DNA from: Pelobates cultripes
Taxonomy: Eukaryota > Chordata > Amphibia > Anura > Pelobatidae
DNA: 64,000 bases
Assembly: GCA_933207985.1 (NCBI GenBank)
Contig: OW240916.1
Location: forward strand, 78,852,364-78,916,363
Reading direction: 5' to 3'
The notes beneath the pieces are model-generated. The model ran no database searches. It had not been told where the DNA came from and saw nothing but the letters and a program-made list of their open reading frames with translations. The position numbers were made by a program, and so were the translations under genes. Shown in pieces: positions 31,631-41,395 of the stretch. How positions within the stretch are numbered: the stretch's first letter is position 1; the number at the start of each line of letters is the position of its first letter.

Positions 31631-32612
31631 TTGAAGACCTTCTCTTTGTATATAGTTTGTTACACCCCAGTTACCCCACCCCCTCCCCCCTCCTCCACCC
31701 CAAGGCAACACGATGTCACCATAGAAAACATCATACACACGCATGGATACACCGACATTTGGAGAGCCCTACACCCTCTAGATAAACATTACACACACCA
31801 TTCCCTGGTGCATGACACCTACTCCCGAATTGATCGATTCCTACTCCCATCGGCCCACACACCGAAGGTATTCAGTACAAATATAGGTGTTATTACTTGG
31901 TCAGACCATGCCCCGATCACTCTATCACTGACAACACAACACCCTACAAGTGGAAACAGAACGTGGCGGCTAAACGATTCCCTTCTAACAGATCATAAAC
32001 TAGTCACGCAAATAAACAAAGATCTAGAAACATACTTCTCCCGAAACGACACAAGGGATATTGGAATTGAAACTCTATGGCAAGCTCACAAGGCAGTCCT
32101 TAAGCGACAATTTATTAAACATGCTAGCTACAATAAAAAGCAACGCATGACAGCCTATATAGATATAAACACAGAACTAGTCACACTCATGCACCTTCAC
32201 ACGATACTACACAACGAATTCTTCACCTACAATCCCAATTGAGAGAAATGGAAATGGCCAAAACAACTTACCTACTAACTAAAATGAAACACAAATTCTT
32301 CCAAGAGGGCAATAGGGCAGGGAAAGTCTTGGCGGCACAACTAAAAGCAAAGACCATATCATCCAAAATACCCTTCATACATACTAAAGAAGGAGGAAAA
32401 CTCACCAACCCACAAGAAGTAGCAGACGAATTTAGCAAATACTACAGCGACCTATACAATCTAGCAAAGAGGCTTGACTGCCATATACCCAAGCAAGAAG
32501 ACATAGATACATTCCTGACAGATATTCACCTACCCACCCTTACCATAGAGGAAAGCCATAATCTGATACAACCATTCACAACACAAGAAATCATAGACAT
32601 AGACTCCTTACC
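31631..32612 (+). pseudogene. L1 copy B ORF2, endonuclease C-terminus and RT N-terminal part
   Basis: Two overlapping frames. The first (to 32242) contains the end of the apurinic-type endonuclease with R-I-D-R-F-L-L and the catalytic S-D-H-A-P-I (about 31901-31918), then the linker. The second (from 32239) continues through a Lys-rich helical region to T-I-E-E-S-H-N-L and E-I-I-D-I, where RT should start. It is cut off at about 32612 by the hairpin-rich insertion. Upstream endonuclease residues are not visible. Confidence 0.8.
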
Positions 32613-33019
32613 TTTGGTAATGCTGGGGGGGGTTCTCTCCCTGGGGTCCAGTGGCTGCAGGGCGGGCGGGCGGCCGGCGAGGGAGCTCTTCCCCTGAGCG
32701 CTCTGCTCTGCTCAGCTCCCTCGCGCGCCGCCAGCAGAGTGAGGCTGGGAGCCGGAATATGACGTCATCTTCTGGCTCCCGGCCTCACTCTGCTGGCGGC
32801 GCGCGAGGGAGCTGAGCAGAGCGCTCAGGGGAAGAGCTCCCTCGCCGGCCGCCCGCCCGCCCAGCGCTGCAGCCACTGCCGCCCAGCGCCCAGAATGTCT
32901 GTTAGCCGCGAGGCTAACAAGACATTTGCCTTGGGCATTTGGGGGGCGGCGTTTTTTGCCGCCCCCTGAAAAATGCCGCCCAAGGCAAATGCCTTGTTTG
33001 CCTCGCGGCTAATACCAAA
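32613..33019. mobile_element. Twin-hairpin foldback element, 0.4 kb
   Basis: Ends TTTGGTA and TACCAAA form short inverted termini. Inside are two strong hairpins in tandem: arms of about 107 bp (32649-32756 with 32772-32878, centre near GACGTCAT) with only a few mismatches, then arms of about 35-40 bp around TTGCCTTGGGC (32911-33010, loop TTTTTT). The second hairpin's sequence recurs in the hAT-type element near 37720-37790, and the first is related to 37910-37990, so the family is present at least twice. GC content far exceeds the surrounding L1. Confidence 0.7.
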
Positions 33020-34196
33020 AATGACCGACTATTATGAGGCGGCTATTCTAGAATCCGCCATAAAGCTCCATGCCCCTAAACACACGTTTCAATGGGTGGA
33101 CATGGAAAATGAAAAAACCCACCCCCATCCCATACTACACATAATGTGGTCACCAACAATACATCGACCCAAAAAAATAATACTATATCCTACCTCTACA
33201 GTAACACTCAAATACTGGGATAAACTGTTAACAACGGCATCAGGGAAAGGGAAATACTGCACATACGCCCCAATAGAGGCATTAACAAAGATAACACCAT
33301 GGTTGTCATTAAAATCATGGACCAAATATGGAATTAGATATATTAAAGACATTTGTGAACAGACAGTGATTAAATCGTTCCCTCAGCTACAAACCCAATT
33401 CAACCTGCCTAACTCCTTTGTCTTCCAATATTTGCAGCTAAAAAGCGTTGTAAACACCCATGTATCCCACCGCCTCCTCGTCCCACTGCATAACATTGTA
33501 CAGACATTAAATGTTATCTCTAGATTTCACACGGCTCCAACCAAACCCAAATCCTTATCGCTATGTTATAAAACAATATTGAAGCAATCGCCACCCCATT
33601 CTTTTAAATACGTAGAACAATGGGAAAAAGAAGGTATCTCCAAACTTACAAACGATCAATGGATTATGGCGTTAAATGCCCTGAAAGGTCTCACGTCCTG
33701 TTTCTCACACATAGAAGTACACAAAAAAGTCATATATAGATGGTATCTCACTCCACAGTGACTACACCAAATCTACCCCGCCACGAACCCGAAATGCTGG
33801 AGATGCGAATCGCAAGAGGGCAACATGACCCACATATGGTGGGAATGCACCGCGATAAAACCCCTATGGAAACACACACAGCAAATACTATACCAGGCTC
33901 TAGATTACACATCTCCTATTACACCAAAACTAGCACTACTATTGATCTTCCCGAACCAATGGGATAAAAAACATAAAAAAATAGCCTCCCTGGTTATTTT
34001 AGCAGCACGGAACTTACTAGCCCAATGCTGGAAAAGCACCAAATGCCCCTCGCGTAAAGAATTACTAAACAAAATACAGCAATATTATCAGTATGAGATA
34101 CTTTCCGCAGACTCATACACGAAAAGGAGAGAAGTAGAACAAATATGGACACCATGGCTTTATATGATAGATAATAAGCCCAGACCCACGAGCTAA
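33020..34196 (+). pseudogene. L1 copy B ORF2, C-terminal domain
   Basis: Resumes after the insertion without the RT active-site region. The first segment (to 33761) is the Lys/Trp-rich thumb and C-terminal region. A frame change near 33760 leads to the Cys-rich motif C-W-R-C-x(n)-H-I-W-W-E-C (33795-33848), typical of the ORF2 C-terminus in fish and frog L1s, and a final segment ending at TAA 34194-34196. The absence of the YADD/FADD region indicates a deletion of about 1.3 kb of RT. Confidence 0.82.
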
Positions 34197-34682
34197 AAAC
34201 CCTACACCAAGCCACTCCACACTCCAAGGCTACGACTATACCATATCCATACTCAACGACTATTACTTAGATAGCATAGAGAACCAGGTTAATAGACTAC
34301 CAACTTGCATAAAATACGAGTGGAGAATGAAGACAGCCTACTTGGACACAGAACCTACTTGTTCACGGATAATAATCAACGCTTACTTGATTCATTGGAC
34401 TTCCTGGCACCTCGATACATACCTTTCGATACACGATACACACCTTTCGATATGTTGACACTTTGTTATGTATTGACATTTTGTTATGTATTGACATACT
34501 GTGACTTAAGTAAACAGATGTGTCACTTACCCCTCTCCTTCTGCGAAAGGAATATGAGATTGGCTTGTCGCCTCCCATGCTCCTCCACCCTTTCCCTACC
34601 CCTCCCTCTCTTTGTTCTGTATCCTTTCTTTACCTTCTACTTTTTGAAAATAAAAATTCTAAATTTAAAAAAAAAAAATTAA

Positions 34683-35919
34683 CAGGTCATGTTACATTTT
34701 AACATAGAACCCCTTATTTAATAGCAGCTTCACAAGTCTTGCATCCATTTGGACAGTTTCTGCTTGAATTTTTTTGCAAGATGTCAGAATAGCCTCCCAG
34801 AGCTGCTTTTTGAATGTAAACTGCCTCCCACCCTCATAGATATTTTGCTTGAGGATGCTCCAAAGGTTCGCAATAGGATTGAGGTCAGGGGAGGATGGAG
34901 GCCACACCATGACATTCTCTCCTTTTATCCCCATAGCAGCCTTTGATACAGAGGTATTCTTTGCAGCATGACATAGTGCATTGTAATGCATGAAGATGAT
35001 TTTATTATGGGAAGCATAGTTCTTCCGGTACCAGGGAAGAAAGTAGTCAGTCAGAAACTCCACATACTTTTCAGAGGTCATCTTTACACCTTCGGGGACC
35101 CTAAAGGGGCCAACCAGCTCTCTTCCCATGATTCCGGCCCAAAACATGACTCCACCACCGCCTTGCTGACGTTGCAGCCTTGTTGGAACAGGGTGGTCGT
35201 CCACCAACCATCCACTACTCTATCCATCTGGACCATCCATGGTTGCACGGCACTCATCAGTGAACAGGACTGTTTGAAAATTAGTCTTCATGTATTTTTC
35301 TGCCCAATGCAGCCATTTCTGCTTGTGAGCATTGGTTAGTGGTGGCCGAATAGAAGGTTTATGCACAGTTGCAAGACTCTGGAGGACTCTACACCTTGAT
35401 GTCCGTGGGACTCCAGAGGCACCAGCAGCTTCAAATATCTGTTTGCTGCTATGTAATGGTATTTTAGCAGCTGCTCTCTTGATCCGATGCATGGATCTGG
35501 CAGAAATCTTCCTCAATGTGCCTTTATCTGCACGAACCCGTCTGTGCTCTGAATCAGCCACAAATCTCTTAATAGTGCGATGATCACGCTTAAGTTTTCG
35601 TGAAATATCTAATGTTTTCATACCTCGTCCAAGGCATTGAACTATTTCACTCTTTTCAGCAGCAGAGAGATCCTTTTTCTTCCCCATATTGCATGAAAAT
35701 GGTGCTCTGCTTAATAATGTGGAACACCCTCCTTTAGTAGTTTTTCTTTAAATTGGGCTCACCTGGCAATCTAATTATTACAGGTGTCCGAGATTGTTTT
35801 CAGTGATCAAAAGAGCCCTGAGACACAATGCCATCCATGAGTTAAACTGAAAAACAAAATATTTAATCTTTGTGACACTTAAATAGAATTTGCATAATAT
35901 TTTGGAGCAGGGTGTACAT
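34683..35919 (-). mobile_element. Tc1/mariner transposon, one end missing
   Basis: Minus-strand transposase with its 5' flank ending at the terminal sequence TTTGGAGCAGGGTGTA (35904-35919), the inverse of the Tc1 tip at 5839. The opposite terminus is missing: sequence begins abruptly at 34683 next to the L1 A-tail. Confidence 0.85.
34692..35687 (-). pseudogene. Tc1-like transposase pseudogene
   Basis: DDE transposase reading from ATG 35687 (M-G-K-K-K-D-L-S) with a paired helix-turn-helix N-terminus (I-S-R-K-L-K-R-D-H-R-T-I-K-R) and the catalytic core. The first catalytic Asp is present in L-F-T-D-E. The frame is interrupted by one in-frame TAG (35222-35220) where Trp is expected, and continues to 34692. 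In the second box the residue before Asn is Tyr (M-H-Y-N-A), and in the third box P-I-A-N-L-W has Ala where Glu is catalytic, so two of three active-site acids are lost. Apart from this the frame is unusually clean at about 331 codons. Confidence 0.9.
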
Positions 35920-37595
35920 AGACAATATATAGTGAAATCTTTGTACTTATTTCACCTTTTTTTTGTATTCCAGTGTTTATAGATTTTTACTTTTTAGTAT
36001 ACCTATTAAATGTTATATTTGATATGTGTCAATTTTACTATATCAGTGATTCCATTAGGACACATTACTCTCTTTCACTCTCTTATTTAAACTCTTCACA
36101 AGGGTTATCCCCTACAATCTATCCTAGACATTTCTGTATATATTGCAGCAAGTAAGATTTCTGGCACTTGTTCCTAATGTGTGCAGCAGCTAAAACTTTC
36201 CCAAACCAGAGTCTCTTCTTTCCGGTCGTTGATGCAAGTAAAGTGGGTGATGTCGGGAAGCAGCACTTAACAAATAAAGTCCTTACGTGGAATCCAATGG
36301 AGCCAATATGAGGGAGAAAACAAAATAAGACAAGAATACTAATATAGTGTAGTATGTCTATAACAGCAGAGGCTGTCTATGCAGTCCAATATGCAGCAAA
36401 CTGTGATGCACTGTGTGTACTGGCACCTTTCTATCATGGGCAAAATAATGTTTTTCAGTAATTTGAGCTACAGAAGCTCTTCTTTGTGATTGGATCAGAT
36501 GGGCTAGCCTTCACTCCCCATGTGTATCATTAAGCTCCCATGACACTGACACTAGTTTACCGTTTCTCCTTCCTTGCACCACGTTTGGTAGGTACTAAGC
36601 ACTGTATACTGGGAACACCCCACAAGACTTGCCATTTTTGTGTTAAAGTCACTCAGATCTTTTCACTTGCCCCTTTTTCTTGCTTCCAACACATGAAATT
36701 CAAGAACTGACTGTTCTCTTGCTGCTTAATATATTCCACCCTTTGACAGATGCCATTGTAAAGGTATAATCAATGTCGTTCACTTCACCAGTCAGTGGTT
36801 TTAGTATTGTGACTGATCAGTGTATGTTTGCTAAAGATTGGTTCTGATAGAGGTACCCAATTAATTTCCAGCTTCTGGAAGACATTTTATTTTAAATGGG
36901 TATGAAATTAAGCTTTTCTTTATCTTAGAACAAACTAACCAAACATTAGAACAATATCTATGTTGTTTTATTTCTGCACATCAGGACAATTGGATTAGCT
37001 TAATTTCATAGGCTAAATTTGCACAGAATGTTGTTTTTGAATAAGCTTAGTACAGTCCTTTCTTTCTTAGTGTTTTCATCCTATCCTTCTTCACAGGGAA
37101 TGCAATTAGCTGAACACACCAAAAATCTAAATAGGTCATGGAAACATACTCAAGAAATAATTTCTTCAAAAGAAATATGCTGACAAACATACATGTGCAG
37201 CACCTGTTTACAAAATGGGTGACAGGGTCTGGCTTAGTACTAGTCATATTCGATTAAAAGTTCCAACAGTGAAATTTGCTCCTAGATACAACATCCCTTG
37301 TAAGGCTCTCATACAAGTCAATCCCATGGCCTATAAATTGCTGTTGTCTTTTGCTCTCCTTGTATTCCAAACACCTTTCATGTCTCCTTGTTGAAGCCCT
37401 TTACCCGCAATAGGTTTACCAGAAAAGTCATGCCTCCATCATCTGTTCAGGTTGTGGATCAAGAGGAATACAAAGTCATTTAAATTCTTGATTCCAGATA
37501 TATTCTCGGTTGTCTTCAGTATTTGGTGGATCAGAAGGATTATGAACTATCTTGAGTTCATTACTGGCTTGTGGTGTCCTGGCTCCTCAGAGTGG
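35920..37595. other. Non-coding, no gene seen
   Basis: Nearly 1.7 kb of AT-rich sequence. No repeat family or coding exon recognised; open frames are short and unsupported. Confidence 0.5.
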
Positions 37596-38119
37596 TCTGC
37601 AAGCAGGGCCGGCCTTAGGCAATTAGGCGCCCTGTGCAAAAAGTCTTCACGGCGCCCCCCCCCCACCTCCCACCAAGTTGCCTGAATACAGTAACACACA
37701 CAGGCACCGGGGACGTGTGTATCACGAGGCAAACAAGGCATCTGCCTTGGGCGCCACTTTGCAGGGGGCGGCAAAAAAAAGCATCCCTCCAAACCCCCAG
37801 GCAGATCCCTTGCTTGCCTCGCATCCTGGGGGGCTCAAGAGCTGACCGGCTGGCCACTTTTGAGCCCCCCCAAGGCTGGCAGCGGGCAGCGAAGGAGCAT
37901 ACTCACCTGAGCTCTTCCTGCTCAGCTTCCTCTGCGCCGCTTAATGAAGCCGGGAGCCAGAATATGACGTCAGTCCGGCTCCCGGCATCACTAAGCGCTG
38001 CTTACTCAGCCTGTGCGCCCCCTGCCTGCCTGCCCAGCAGCCACACTGGACTGCTGGTAAGAAATCCACTCCAGCTTTCCCAGGGAGGCTGGGTGGATTT
38101 AAAATAAATGTAAAAAATA

Positions 38120-38650
38120 TTAGTTTGTGAGTGTTAGTGGAAATGTCTGTGTGTGTGTCTGTGAGTGTTTATTTTGAAGTGAATGTGTGTGTGTGTGTGT
38201 CTGTAAGTGTGTAATTGTGTGTGTCTGTAAGTGTGTAATTGTGTGTGTCTGTAAGTGAATGTGTGTGTGTCTGTGAGTGAATGTGTGTGTTGGTCAGTGA
38301 GTGTATATGTGTCAGTCAGTGAGTGTGTATGTGTCAGTCAGTGAGTGTGTATGTGTCGTCAGTGAGTGTGTATGTGTCGTCAGTGAGTGTGTAGTGTCAG
38401 TGAGTGTGTATGTGTCGGTCAGTGAGTGTGTGTCGGTCAGTGAGTGTGTGTCAGTCAGTGTGTATGTGTCGGTCAGTGGAGTCGTGCATCTTTCAGTGAG
38501 TGCTTGCGTCTGTCAGTGAGAGTGTGCATCTGTCAGTGTGTGTCCAAGTAATAGTGTATGTGTGTATGTCATTGTTTGTCAGTGTATATGAGAGTGTGTG
38601 TCTGTCAGTGAGTGTGCGTCTGTCAGTGAGTGAGCGTCTGTCAGTCAAAG
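38120..38650. repeat. GTGTGT / GTCAGTGAGTGT array
   Basis: Degenerate tandem repeat with units such as GTCAGTGAGTGTGTATGT and TGTGTGTCTGTAAGTG. It lies in the left half of the hAT-type element. Confidence 0.92.
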
Positions 38651-38697
38651 TGCGGCCTTGACAGGAAGGGGTGGGGGAAATTTAAACTCGGTTACAG

Positions 38698-39210
38698 GCA
38701 TGTACACACACACTCAGTTAAAGGCAGTCACACATACAGGCACAGGCACAAACAATGGCACAGCTACAGCGACACACACAGACAGACAGTCACATAGGCA
38801 GTCACACACACAGACAGACACACAGTAACACACACATAGACAGTTATACACACACAGGCAGGCAGTCACACAGATAGAAAGTCACACACACAGGCAGGCA
38901 GTCACACACAGACAGTTACAGACAGACACACACAGGCAGGCAGGCAGTCACATACAGGCAGTCACACACACAGACAGACAGTCACACACACAGACAGTCA
39001 CACAGACAGACAGTCTCACACACACAGGCAGTCACACAGACAGTCACACACACAGGCAGTCACATACATGGGCAGTCACACAGACAGACAGTCACACACA
39101 CACACACACAGACAGTCACACGCACACAGGCAGGCAGTCACACAGACAGTCACACACACACACAGACAGACAGTCACACAAACAGGCAAACAGTCACACA
39201 CACACACTTA
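38698..39210. repeat. CACACAGACAGTCACACA array
   Basis: Degenerate tandem repeat of CACACA, GACAGACAGTCACA and GGCAGGCAGTCACA blocks, on the same strand complementary in character to the TG array just to the left. The two could fold against each other. Confidence 0.92.
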
Positions 39211-39542
39211 CCTCTTTCCAGTGGATGCAGTTGGCTGATGGGGAAGCATCTTTCCCTCTTCCTGTACAGCAGGGGCTTCGGGAGGTATTAGCCCCGTCTC
39301 CGCCTCTCGATAAGCCCCGCCTCCGCCGCTCGGTAAACCCCGCCCCCTCTGCCGCGATTTTTTTTTTTTTTTTTTAAATAGACCCGGGTGGAGAATAATT
39401 AATCCTCCAGCCAGGTACCTCTTTTAGCTCCCCTGCACTCCGGCCATGAGTGAGCTGTGTCGGCCACAGGGCGCCCCCTGTACCATGGCGCCCTGTGCGG
39501 TCGCACAGCTCGCACACCCCTAAGGCCGGCCCTGTCTGCAAG

Positions 39543-39860
39543 CAACCTTTTGTGGGTTCCCTCTTTCCTGCGTGTTGGGGTATGACTCCCGTGACAATGC
39601 GAGACTTGGTTCTCATGCCGGTTTGAGGCATTCTCGCTTACCAACCAATTCGCTAGTCGTAGTGGTTGGTAAGTGAGGAGTGCCTGTACTGTAACCACTT
39701 TTTTATAGTAACCTCCCCATTTTTTTTTTTATAATAACCTCCTTCATTTCAACAGAGAGTAACAACATGTTACCCCTCTTTGTAAAGCCTAAGAGATAAA
39801 GCAAACAAGTACAATTCTAGCCTTCCCCAGGAAGTGTAGTATTAGTATTCATAGACTAGT
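39543..39860. other. Non-coding, no gene seen
   Basis: Flank of the hAT-type element; nothing recognised. Confidence 0.45.
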
Positions 39861-39940
39861 TTAACCCCTTAAAGACACATGACATGTGTGACATGTCATG
39901 ATTCCATTTTATTACAGAAGTTTAGTCCTTAAGGGGTTAA
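39861..39940. mobile_element. 80-bp palindromic MITE with TTAA ends
   Basis: Starts TTAACCCCTTAAAGAC and ends GTCCTTAAGGGGTTAA, an almost perfect inverted repeat, with an internal ACATGACATGT palindrome. The closing TTAA is also the start of the next element. Confidence 0.8.
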
Positions 39941-40200
39941 AGGGACACTATCATCTCCAAAACAACTTTAGTTTAATGAAACAGTTTTGGTGTGTAGATC
40001 ATGCCCCTGCACTCTCATTGCTCAATATCCTGCCATTTATGAGTTAAATCACTTTGTTTAAGTAGCTCTAGGCACACCTCCCTGCATGTGACTTACACAA
40101 CCTTTCTAAATATTTTCTGTAAAGAGAAATCTAATGTTTATGCTTCCTTTATTGCACATTTTGTTTAATTTAGAATGTTTTATCTAATTTTCCCTGTTGG
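39937..40200. mobile_element. Partial TTAA-type MITE
   Basis: TTAAAGGGACACTATCATCT followed by AAACAACTTTAGTTTAATG and GATCATGCCCCTGCA matches the right half (reverse complement) of the element at 19848-20390. The other terminus is not present, so this is a truncated copy. Confidence 0.7.
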
Positions 40201-40287
40201 AGTGGAAAAAGCAGTATCAGCTAATATGTTAATGAGTAAGGACATGAGCACTTCTTAAAATAAAATAAAGACAAGGCAAACGAAAAC

Positions 40288-40332
<45 letters not shown>

Positions 40333-40345
40333 TAGACAGACAGAC

Positions 40346-40402
<57 letters not shown>
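40288..40402. repeat. (GACA)n(GATA)n microsatellite
   Basis: About 50 bp of GACA repeats grading into about 60 bp of GATA repeats. This is the Bkm-type combination known from vertebrate sex chromosomes, although it also occurs elsewhere. Confidence 0.97.
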
Positions 40403-41124
40403 TTGCATTATTCAGCAAATGCACTCCCTTCTGACCTTTAATTCCACAAACATCATCTGCAATTCCTCAACTAATTCTATATTTAATTTAATGGTGCCTT
40501 AGCTAGCCCGCAGTTGTAATAATAATAATAATATTAGTATTTTCATCAAGAAAGTCTGGTCAGCAGCCCAGGTTTAACAAGTAAAGAATGTCCAGAGGAG
40601 ACCAATTAAATAACATTGGCACCAGTTAAACTCAATTAAAGCCATATTTTCCTAAGACTGAAGATTGGCTTGCTAAATTTGACGACATGGGCTGGAAAAT
40701 ATTTATCAAATTATAACTGTGACTTCCAAGGTGTAAACCAGATGTAAGCATTAAAATTCCATCTATGCCAAAATATTTCAGCTGTGACATAAGTCTCATT
40801 AGAGAGCAAATAATAATGGAAATTATGCAATAAACAGAGAACTTGTTAAAGTGACTCTGCTCATTTTAATATCAGTGGTATGTAAAGAATGCAGCCTGTT
40901 TTCATTTAAACACAACACTGCTACCGTACAGTAAGCACTTATTCATACTATGTAACTAATTATTTAAGGAGAAAGTATTTTTTATTCTCTGTATACATAA
41001 ACCTAAGATTGCATGAAGCATGACATATCATGTGAATCTTTTTTTTTTTAGAAAGTCTCTCAGTATTTAATTTTTTTTCTTGATAAATCTCCCCCATAGT
41101 ATACATATATCAGAAATAATTTCT
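40403..41124. other. Non-coding, no gene seen
   Basis: AT-rich sequence with an (AAT)n stretch at 40518-40532; no gene recognised. Confidence 0.5.
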
Positions 41125-41395
41125 TTAAAGGAACACTATAGTCACCAGAACAACTACAGCTTATTGTTGTTTTTCTGGCGAGTATAGACAATCCCTGCAG
41201 ACTTTTTGCAGTAAACATTGTTTTTTCAGAGAAAAGGCAGTATTTACATTACAGCTTATGTATACCTCCAGTGGCCACTCAGATGACTACTAGAGGTGCT
41301 TCCTGGTACAGTGTGCAGCACTGACATTTAGCGTCTTCACGCTCTGTATGGAGATGCTGAACTTGCTCAGAGAGATGCATTAAAGCGGCACAGTC
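41125..41395. mobile_element. TTAA-type MITE, approximate right end
   Basis: Begins TTAAAGGAACACTATAGTCA, related to the terminus of the 19848 element. Internal CTACAGCTTATTG and a palindrome CCAGAACAA ... TTGTTTTTCTGG are visible. The right boundary near a TTAAAGCGGCACAG motif at 41390 may instead be the start of another element. Confidence 0.6.

Larger units (their letters stand above)
29866..34681 (+). mobile_element. L1-type LINE, copy B, ORF1 and deleted ORF2
   Basis: Begins within or just after the gap with L1 5' sequence, then broken ORF1, an inter-ORF region, ORF2 fragments and a 3' UTR ending in AATAAAAATTCT and an A-rich tail (34647-34679). The RT core between the N-terminal linker and the C-terminal domain is missing, replaced by a 400-bp hairpin-rich insertion. 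It is followed immediately by a Tc1 element. Orientation and order are typical of L1. Confidence 0.85.
37604..39534. mobile_element. hAT-type non-autonomous transposon, 1.93 kb
   Basis: Starts CAGGGCCGGCCTTAGG and ends CCTAAGGCCGGCCCTG, perfect 16-bp inverted termini. Subterminal GGCGCCCTGTGC is also mirrored. An exact 8-bp target duplication TCTGCAAG flanks it (37596-37603 and 39535-39542). No transposase. The interior includes a segment related to the twin-hairpin element (37715-37990), a TG-rich array and a CA-rich array. Confidence 0.92.

Noticed and set aside
37634..38107. 157-codon plus-strand ORF in the hAT-type element
   Set aside because: Low-complexity, GC-rich, overlaps the hairpin-derived sequence; no BED zinc finger or hAT dimerisation motif.
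40221..40424. Minus-strand ORF with Leu-Ser-Ile-Tyr repeats
   Set aside because: Translation of the GATA/GACA microsatellite.
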